Part shown: piece by piece, positions 1 through 4,737 of the stretch
Layout: the number at the start of each line of letters is the position of its first letter
How positions within the stretch are numbered: position 1 is the stretch's first letter
Assembly (NCBI GenBank): GCA_017452035.1
Contig: JAFTNE010000027.1
Span: 1 to 8,185, forward strand
Direction: 5' to 3'
From: Clostridia bacterium
GTDB taxonomy: Bacteria; Bacillota; Clostridia; Christensenellales; CAG-314
Length of the DNA: 8,185 nt
Notes under the pieces: model-generated
Database searches by the model: none
Told to the model about the DNA's origin: nothing
What the model saw: the letters and a program-made list of their open reading frames with translations, nothing else
Position numbers and translations under genes: made by a program

Positions 1-657
1 AACGCCGTTAAAGTGTCCGTTAATCCAAAGGTTATCGAAACACCAATAATCTCTGCCATTGCTAAAAATGGTATCGAACTTCGAGTTAAAGCTCGTGTAA
101 CTGTACGCGCAAACATCGCTCGCTTGATTGGTGGTGCTGGCGAAGAAACCATCATCGCACGTGTTGGCGAAGGTATCGTAACAACAGTTGGTTCTGCTGA
201 AACTCACAAAGAAGTATTGGAAAACCCCGACCTTATCTCCAAGACAGTTTTGAAAAAAGGTCTCGATGCTGGTACAGCATACGAAATTTTGTCCATCGAC
301 ATTGCTGACGTAGACGTTGGCCGTAACATTGGTGCGCAACTTCAAATGGACCAAGCCGAGGCAGACAAACGTATTGCTCAAGCTGCTGCCGAAGAACGCC
401 GTGCAATGGCTGTTGCCACCGAACAAGAAATGCGTGCTATGACTCAAGAAATGCGCGCAAAGGTTATCGAGGCAGAGGCAGAAATTCCACGCGCTATGGC
501 AGAGGCTCTTCGCAGTGGTCGTCTTGGTATCATGGACTACTACCAACTTCAAAACATCCAAGCTGATACAGCTATGCGCCAAGCAATCTCTGGCACGGGC
601 GATACCCCAGCAGGTGGTGCAGGTGCAGGCACAGGCGACAAGGGTAGCAAAAAATAG
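1..657 (+). CDS. floA: Flotillin-like protein FloA, 5'-truncated by the window edge
   Basis: FloA is a membrane-associated SPFH/flotillin scaffold that organises functional membrane microdomains on the cytoplasmic face of Firmicute membranes. The frame is open from base 1 (Asn-Ala-Val-Lys-Val-Ser), so the true start lies outside; 218 residues remain, against about 330 in the family, so the N-terminal membrane hairpin and the beginning of the SPFH domain are missing. Visible family signatures are [53 protein letters not shown] and [20 protein letters not shown] long charged Ala/Glu/Arg-rich coiled coil follows (about residues 119-165 of the visible part), then the conserved [14 protein letters not shown]. 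The tail is Gly/Ala-rich and ends in lysines. The stop codon overlaps the ribosome binding site of the next gene, so the two are probably co-transcribed. The first in-window GTG (13-15) is an internal valine codon, not the start. Confidence 0.94.
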   Translation, partial: NAVKVSVNPKVIETPIISAIAKNGIELRVKARVTVRANIARLIGGAGEETIIARVGEGIVTTVGSAETHKEVLENPDLISKTVLKKGLDAGTAYEILSIDIADVDVGRNIGAQLQMDQAEADKRIAQAAAEERRAMAVATEQEMRAMTQEMRAKVIEAEAEIPRAMAEALRSGRLGIMDYYQLQNIQADTAMRQAISGTGDTPAGGAGAGTGDKGSKK

Positions 658-668
658 GAGAAAGGCCT

Positions 669-1178
669 ATGTTTAACTTTTTATGCTTCGCGTCGGAAGA
701 TTTCGAGGGCATAGTATCGTTGGTTATTGGTGTTGTTGCGTTGATTTTTATTGCAATCAAATTCATCAAGAAAAACGTCAACAATATTGTAAACGACACT
801 GATGATGACGATGGCAAGTATCCATTTGGCACACATCCAAATCAAACGGGACAGCTAACTCCCGAGCAACGCCGTTATCAATCGGGTTTGCAACAGCGCA
901 AAGGCGCGCAAAAGCCTGCAACTGCACAGGTTGTAGGGGCCGATGGCCACTCTCACTACGGCACGGTGGAAACCTACGAGCCAATTGTAGGCTCACTTGG
1001 TGAGGTGGATGACGAAGGCTGTGACGAGCTTGACGGTGTACGTTTGATAGCCACCGACTTGATGTACGAAACGGATGATGACGGCAAGGTGTACGACCTC
1101 AACGCCATCCGTAAAAGTTTGATTCTCGGTGAAGTGCTAAACAACCCTCGATTCAAAAAGCCCTACGGCAAAAGATAA
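669..1178 (+). CDS. Small single-pass membrane protein of unknown function, downstream of floA
   Basis: This 169-residue protein is not one I can name. The ATG is 11 nt after the floA stop and is preceded by AGGAG (656-660) at an 8-nt spacing, which supports both the start and co-transcription with floA. Residues 1-11 are short, residues 12-33 form one hydrophobic helix (GIVSLVIGVVALIFIAI core) followed by lysines, and residues 43-49 are an Asp-rich stretch, suggesting a membrane anchor with a soluble cytoplasmic tail. The middle (50-95) is Gln/Pro-rich and probably disordered. The C-terminal part (about 100-169) looks conserved in style: YEPIVGSLGEVDDEGCDEL, then LNAIRKSLILGEVLNNPRFKKPY. From memory, similar short GSLG...EGCDE and GEVL.PR segments recur at the ends of small clostridial proteins without assigned function. 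A role with the FloA scaffold is only suggested by the gene order. A strong terminator follows. Confidence 0.8.
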   Translation: MFNFLCFASEDFEGIVSLVIGVVALIFIAIKFIKKNVNNIVNDTDDDDGKYPFGTHPNQTGQLTPEQRRYQSGLQQRKGAQKPATAQVVGADGHSHYGTVETYEPIVGSLGEVDDEGCDELDGVRLIATDLMYETDDDGKVYDLNAIRKSLILGEVLNNPRFKKPYGKR

Positions 1179-1186
1179 CAAACAAT

Positions 1187-1221
1187 AAGGTTACTCAACA
1201 ATTTGTTGGGTAACCTTTTTT
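1187..1221 (+). terminator. Intrinsic terminator of the floA operon
   Basis: A 12-bp stem (1189-1200 paired with 1204-1215, one G-T wobble) with a 3-nt ATT loop is followed by six T residues (1216-1221), starting about 10 nt after the stop codon of the upstream gene. Flanking A residues at 1187-1188 can extend the stem into the T-run. Confidence 0.92.
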
Positions 1222-1228
1222 CGTTAAC

Positions 1229-1262
1229 AAAAAAAGACGCATCTAACACGGATGCGTCTTTT
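1229..1262 (-). terminator. Intrinsic terminator, probably bidirectional, for the convergent SHOCT gene
   Basis: A perfect 12-bp stem (1232-1243 with 1251-1262, core GACGCATC/GATGCGTC) has a 7-nt loop. Read on the minus strand it is followed by seven T residues (complement of A1229-A1235), and it lies 30 nt past the stop codon of the minus-strand gene. On the plus strand it ends in only four T's, all within the stem, so it could act as a weaker backup for the floA side. Confidence 0.9.
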
Positions 1263-1292
1263 GGTTATGCGATTTTTGTTTGCTAGTAAATA

Positions 1293-2105
1293 CTATTGTT
1301 GTGTAAGGTATTTGTTTACAATAGAAAGGTACTCGTCCTTTGTGATAGCACCCTTTTCGTACAATTCGCGTGCAATCTTGAGTTTTTCCAATACCTTTTT
1401 GGGTAAAACGTCGTTGTGTTCGTAGGTGTTGTCAGCAACCTCGCTAACACTGCTGTAATCTTGCGCCATAAACAAAATACCATCATCAGTGCTTTCGTCA
1501 GCTGGTTGGTCAACTGCACCTTCGTCAGTTGTGGACTCTACAACGGCTGTGTCAGTGGTGTCTGTGCCTTGGTCGCTTTCTACCGTGATAACAATTTCAT
1601 CATAAACACTGTCGGGGGCTTCGTCTACAACTCCAACAGGTTGTTTTTTGGCGCGTCTTACTGCAGACGTTGTCAACACAAACATCAACAGGAAAAATGC
1701 CGAGCCACCACCAAGAACAATGAGGTAAATCTTTTGCCAGCTTGCAAATAGGTCTTTGCTGAAATAGCCTGTCACGCCACCCACAATAATCAAAGCAACA
1801 AGTGCCAAAACACTGCCTGCTACAATGCTACCACCACGTTTACCATAAAGTAGCAAATTGGTGGCAATTACCAACAAAACGGTAGGCAGTACAAACACTA
1901 CGCAAAGTACAACCCAAGTGTAACCTGTAAGGCCAACGGTAGTTGCAACGTTTTGTACGCCCTCGTACATTGTGTGGAAAATGCCGTCAGTCAAATCTCC
2001 ACCAATGTATGGCAAAAACAGTAGTACGGCAACAGTACCCAATGCAATTGTCATCAATGCGCAAATGATACCAAAAATAATTTGTATTGCTTTGCAACCC
2101 TTCAT
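1293..2105 (-). CDS. Four-helix membrane protein with C-terminal SHOCT domain
   Basis: This is a 270-residue integral membrane protein. The ATG at 2105 is preceded on the minus strand by GAGAGG at a suitable distance, and the stop is TAG at 1293. Four hydrophobic helices are visible at about residues 7-33, 62-87, 92-114 and 125-148. A basic stretch (RRAKK, 150-154) suggests that the following tail is cytoplasmic. Residues 160-235 are a low-complexity acidic linker rich in Asp, Glu, Thr and Val. The last 30 residues (VLEKLKIARELYEKGAITKDEYL) match the SHOCT pattern of a short helix, a KGxIT turn and a second helix with E/D-E-Y/F. SHOCT modules sit at the ends of many bacterial proteins and are thought to mediate oligomerisation; the biochemical role here is unknown. 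The gene is alone on its strand between two terminators, so it is probably monocistronic. The SHOCT call is strong; no function can be assigned. Confidence 0.85.
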   Translation of the reverse strand: MKGCKAIQIIFGIICALMTIALGTVAVLLFLPYIGGDLTDGIFHTMYEGVQNVATTVGLTGYTWVVLCVVFVLPTVLLVIATNLLLYGKRGGSIVAGSVLALVALIIVGGVTGYFSKDLFASWQKIYLIVLGGGSAFFLLMFVLTTSAVRRAKKQPVGVVDEAPDSVYDEIVITVESDQGTDTTDTAVVESTTDEGAVDQPADESTDDGILFMAQDYSSVSEVADNTYEHNDVLPKKVLEKLKIARELYEKGAITKDEYLSIVNKYLTQQ

Positions 2106-2245
2106 AAAAGTTACCTCTCAAATACAGATTTTATCACACGCCACACACAAACTTGTTTGTTGGTGCATGCTGTTTGTTTAGCATCAAAGGCACATTATAC
2201 ACTTTGCTACTAACACAAAATTATCATGCAATAAGTATATGGTTA

Positions 2246-2274
2246 ATTATACTATAAATAAACTCATTTTGCAA
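2246..2274 (-). promoter_or_regulatory. Candidate sigma-A promoter of the SHOCT membrane protein gene
   Basis: On the minus strand, TTGCAA (2274-2269) and a perfect TATAAT (2251-2246) are separated by 17 bp, which would give a leader of about 135 nt. A second TATAAT on the same strand at 2199-2194 is closer to the gene but has only a poor -35 (ATTTTG at 16 bp). Which one is used cannot be decided from sequence. Confidence 0.6.
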
Positions 2275-2426
2275 TAACTATTTTACAGTTGTGCTTTATT
2301 TTTGCGTATTTTTGTGGACGTGCATAACTTTTGTACCCTTTTGCCACCATGCAACACAACGATACTTAGATAGTAGGGGTATTGGTCAGCAAAAGTTGTT
2401 GACCTTGTGTTACTACAAACACAAAC

Positions 2427-2454
2427 AAAAAGGGATGCGATTTGTTCGCATCCC
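2427..2454 (-). terminator. Intrinsic terminator of the symporter gene
   Basis: A perfect 9-bp GC-rich stem (2432-2440 with 2446-2454, GGGATGCGA/TCGCATCCC) has a 5-nt loop. On the minus strand it is followed by five T's (complement of A2427-A2431). It lies about 37 nt after the stop codon of the symporter gene. Confidence 0.92.
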
Positions 2455-2491
2455 ATGTTTGCCAAACGGCTGTTGTTTGTTATGTAGTTAA

Positions 2492-4174
2492 TTACGCTTC
2501 AGCTGGAGCTTCAACAGGAGCTTCTGTTGGTTGTGCGTCTGCGTGACGAGCAGCAAGTTCAGATTGCATTTGATCAGTTGTCTTTTTGCTGAGGTTGTAG
2601 ATTACAGCAATACCAACAAGCATCAAAACTGCGCTCAATGCGTACAAACCAGCAACAAGCCAGCACATATTGTGAGCTGTCTGTGCAGATTGACCGATTG
2701 TACCCTTGCGTGCTTCGTAACCAAGCCAGCCCATAACAATCAATACAATGGATGGTCCAACGCCTTGCGCGAGCTTACGGAAGAAGCTGTGGAGCGAGTA
2801 GATTGTGCCCTCTTCGCGAGAACCAAATTTCCATTCGTTGTAGTCGATTGCGTCTGCCATCAAAGCCCAACTTACGCAGTTGTATGTACCCATACCAAGA
2901 CCAAAGATTACAAGAGCAACAATGTATATAACAAGGCCAACAGTTTTGTTTGGTATAAGTGGGAACACAAACATAAGTGCGCTACCAGCCATGGATGCAA
3001 CTGCGCCAACAGCGGATGCTTCTTTCTTGCCGTATTTTGTTACAAGTTTCTTTACAAACGGCATAAACACGAACATTGGAACAAAACCGATAACCATTAC
3101 CAAGCCAGACAATGATGCTTTACCAAAGTAGGTAGCAAACATGATTGTGTTAGCTGTGGATGCAGATTGCATGCCAAGGAACATTCCCATTGCAGCAACT
3201 GTTGCACCAACAGCAGGGCGGTTCTTCATAAAGTTACCAATTGACTTAAAGAAATTGAACTTTGTTGTTTCGTTGGTTTTTACTTTGTTTTCGTCTACGC
3301 GAATTGTTGTCATCTTGAGCATGAACATAAATGCAATAAAGCCAATCACGCCCATGATCAATGCAGCCCAGAAAACGTTTTTGCCGTTCAAAATTTCAAT
3401 TTGAGCACCAGTCAAAGGATTGTAAACAGGGTCAGGTGGTATGCCTTTGGATGGATCTCCTACTGAGTAAGGCAAACCAGCTTTGTCACCAAAAATAGAT
3501 GGAATATTGGGGTAATGGGTAAAGTCTTCTGGTTGAAGAATGAGTTGTCCTGTTTTCTCATCTACCAAAGTTGGAGCAATTTTATCCCAGAAGCTGGATG
3601 TAGAACCTGTCCAAGTAACCTTGTTCCAGATGATTGCAGGCAACAATACCATGGGGAGTACGTTACCAATCATACCACCGATACTACGCCATGTGGAAAG
3701 GGAAGCACGCTCTGCATTGTCTTCAGTAATGAGGTTCATCATTGAGCCGTAAGGTACATTTGCGATAGTATAGAATGCATCCCAGATGATGTATCCCAGG
3801 ATAAACAATACGCACTTCAACCAAAGGTCTGCGTTGGGGAAGGGCAGGAAAACTGCAGCGCCACCAACAAGCAAGCCACACGCACCCAAGAAGATGTATG
3901 ATTTAAACTTACCATGTTTGTAAGCACGACGGTCGTTGTCAATCAAAGAACCAATGAGTGGGTCGTTGATAGCATCCCAAACTTGTACAGCAAGTAGCAA
4001 TGCTGACAAAAGTCCTGTTTCCAAAGCCATGAAAACTAGCCAGAAGGTTTGAACCGTACCTTTCAACGAAAAACTCATGTTGCAACCAACGTCGCCCAGC
4101 ATGTATGCGACATTGTCGCGGATACCAAATTTGCGCTTGCCGTTTTCGTCAAGCACGATTTCTTTTTTAGCCAT
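2492..4174 (-). CDS. GPH-family (MelB/GusB-like) cation:glycoside symporter
   Basis: This is a 560-residue MFS transporter of the glycoside-pentoside-hexuronide:cation symporter family, expected to import an intact glycoside with Na+ or H+. The start is placed at ATG 4174 (MAKKEIVLDE), preceded by a strong AAGGAGG; an upstream in-frame ATG at 4270 would run across the promoter and has no such site. Family features are AYMLGDVGCNMSFSL in TM1, WDAINDP (66-72; D67 and D71 correspond by position to the MelB cation-site aspartates), IANVPYGSMMNLIT (137-150), and DAIDYNEWKFGSREEGTIYS followed by FFRKLAQGVG (about 441-473). Most members have about 450-480 residues. The extra length comes mainly from a polar loop at about 185-265, predicted to be extracellular, and a Pro/Ala/Glu-rich tail (PTEAPVEAPAEA). 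The gene is divergent from the GH2 enzyme, which points to the same substrate. Exact substrate and coupling ion are unknown. Confidence 0.92.
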   Translation of the reverse strand: MAKKEIVLDENGKRKFGIRDNVAYMLGDVGCNMSFSLKGTVQTFWLVFMALETGLLSALLLAVQVWDAINDPLIGSLIDNDRRAYKHGKFKSYIFLGACGLLVGGAAVFLPFPNADLWLKCVLFILGYIIWDAFYTIANVPYGSMMNLITEDNAERASLSTWRSIGGMIGNVLPMVLLPAIIWNKVTWTGSTSSFWDKIAPTLVDEKTGQLILQPEDFTHYPNIPSIFGDKAGLPYSVGDPSKGIPPDPVYNPLTGAQIEILNGKNVFWAALIMGVIGFIAFMFMLKMTTIRVDENKVKTNETTKFNFFKSIGNFMKNRPAVGATVAAMGMFLGMQSASTANTIMFATYFGKASLSGLVMVIGFVPMFVFMPFVKKLVTKYGKKEASAVGAVASMAGSALMFVFPLIPNKTVGLVIYIVALVIFGLGMGTYNCVSWALMADAIDYNEWKFGSREEGTIYSLHSFFRKLAQGVGPSIVLIVMGWLGYEARKGTIGQSAQTAHNMCWLVAGLYALSAVLMLVGIAVIYNLSKKTTDQMQSELAARHADAQPTEAPVEAPAEA

Positions 4175-4178
4175 AACT

Positions 4179-4185
4179 CCTCCTT
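4179..4185 (-). promoter_or_regulatory. Ribosome binding site deciding the symporter start
   Basis: On the minus strand AAGGAGG is followed after AGTT by the ATG at 4174. The full-length match to the anti-Shine-Dalgarno sequence favours this ATG over the in-frame upstream ATG at 4270, which lies upstream of the predicted promoter and so outside the transcript. Confidence 0.85.
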
Positions 4186-4216
4186 GAATTATTTTATTTT
4201 TATTACAGCCATTGAA

Positions 4217-4245
4217 ATTATACATTATCGATATAGCAAAGTCAA
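4217..4245 (-). promoter_or_regulatory. Sigma-A promoter of the symporter gene
   Basis: On the minus strand TTGACT (4245-4240) and TATAAT (4222-4217) are exactly 17 bp apart, giving a start of transcription near 4209 and a leader of about 35 nt. The -35 box lies inside a 9-bp element, AAAGTCAAT, that recurs twice further into the intergenic region. An 8-bp CG-centred palindrome, TATCGATA (4226-4233), lies between the two boxes. Confidence 0.85.
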
Positions 4246-4265
4246 TATCACTTTGTAAAAAAATC

Positions 4266-4335
4266 GGCACATTTTTTCACTTTTTAGGCGCATTTTCAGC
4301 TAAAAGGCGTAAAATACCCATTAACGGCGCATTTT
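4266..4335 (+). repeat. Three short direct repeats GGCRCATTTT
   Basis: GGCGCATTTT occurs exactly at 4287-4296 and 4326-4335, with a one-mismatch copy GGCACATTTT at 4266-4275. Start-to-start distances are 21 and 39 bp, roughly two and four helical turns. They lie just upstream of the symporter promoter. A regulatory role is possible but unproven; the T-rich composition makes partial matches easier by chance. Confidence 0.45.
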
Positions 4336-4355
4336 ATCAAACCAAGACAAGCAAT

Positions 4356-4389
4356 ATTGACTTTTGCCAATTGCAATGCCAAAGTCAAT
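4356..4389. repeat. Inverted repeat ATTGACTTT / AAAGTCAAT
   Basis: Perfect 9-bp arms at 4356-4364 and 4381-4389 are separated by 16 bp. The same element, in the orientation of the right arm, recurs at 4238-4246 over the -35 box of the symporter promoter. No -10 box lies at a proper distance from either arm, so these do not look like promoters. They could be operator half-sites. Confidence 0.5.
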
Positions 4390-4537
4390 TAGTAGGCTTA
4401 CAAGCGCAAAGGCAATCAAAATACATTTTCAACTGGGTGGACTGCCAACACATTATTCTACCGAGCGCAACAAACAAAACCAGTGTGTGCAAATGGTACA
4501 AAATCGAGCAAAAACTGTAATGTGCACACCGATAATT

Positions 4538-4557
4538 TGCAACGGCAAAATGTTGCA
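4538..4557. promoter_or_regulatory. Possible operator: TGCAAC-8-GTTGCA inverted repeat
   Basis: Perfect 6-bp arms (4538-4543 and 4552-4557) are separated by 8 bp, about 115 bp upstream of the GH2 -35 box. The GCAAC pentamer also occurs at 4467, 4562 and 4618. The arms are short and the evidence is only symmetry and location. Confidence 0.3.
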
Positions 4558-4672
4558 TTTAGCAACGTTGGTTCTAAAAGATGACTATTGTTCTGTCAAA
4601 ACTTTGGTCAATGTTTTGCAACAAAATACAGTCTACTTTATAACTTTTTTATACAAATTGAAAATACGGGTA

Positions 4673-4701
4673 TTGACAACACTTTTTGTATTAGTTATAA
4701 T
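4673..4701 (+). promoter_or_regulatory. Perfect-consensus sigma-A promoter of the GH2 gene
   Basis: TTGACA (4673-4678) and TATAAT (4696-4701) are exact consensus hexamers with the optimal 17-bp spacing. Transcription should begin near 4708, giving a leader of about 30 nt that contains GGAGG (4727-4731), 6 nt before the ATG. Confidence 0.93.
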
Positions 4702-4737
4702 GAATGACGGTTAAAAAAGAATTTTTGGAGGTAACAA

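Larger units (their letters stand above)
2106..2491. other. Intergenic region between the two minus-strand genes
   Basis: These 386 bases are AT-rich and hold no convincing gene. They contain the leader and likely promoter of the SHOCT gene (2105 to about 2275) and the terminator of the symporter gene (2427-2454). The stretch between, about 2275-2426, has T-rich runs but no clear conserved element. A weak 5-bp hairpin (ATGCT 2167-2171 with AGCAT 2180-2184) lies in the presumed SHOCT leader. Confidence 0.6.
4175..4737. other. Divergent regulatory region between symporter and GH2 genes
   Basis: These 563 bases separate two divergent genes with promoters at the outer edges (4217-4245 minus, 4673-4701 plus), leaving about 430 bp between the -35 boxes. 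No convincing gene is present; open frames here lack ribosome binding sites and would run through the promoters. The interior contains short repeats: AAAGTCAAT copies, GGCGCATTTT copies, TGCAAC/GTTGCA arms, the palindrome CAACGTTG (4563-4570) and TTTTG-caa-CAAAA (4614-4626). A spacer this long between two sharply defined promoters suggests binding of one or more regulators, but none is encoded in the window. Confidence 0.65.

Noticed and set aside
2283..2491. Small open frames between the SHOCT and symporter genes
   Set aside because: They overlap the symporter terminator, have no ribosome binding site and look random in composition.
2531..3115. Plus-strand open frame of 194 codons inside the symporter gene
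   Set aside because: Cys/His/Thr-rich translation without motifs, lying wholly antisense to conserved symporter helices.
4175..4270. Longer symporter start adding 32 residues (MPIFLQSDID...)
   Set aside because: The extension covers the predicted promoter and the AAGGAGG site, and the added residues have no family resemblance; ATG 4174 fits the ribosome binding site and the usual N-terminus.
4356..4389. TTGACT in the inverted repeat arms as further promoters
   Set aside because: No TATAAT-like box lies 16-18 bp away on either strand (the positions read CAAAGT and CAAAAG).
4521..4528. TGTGCACA palindrome as a catabolite-control (cre) site
   Set aside because: It lacks the central CG and flanking pattern of a cre consensus; an 8-bp palindrome alone is expected by chance in several kilobases.
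4364..4714. Plus-strand open frames in the divergent intergenic region
   Set aside because: They run through the consensus GH2 promoter, lack ribosome binding sites and give compositions unlike the neighbouring proteins.
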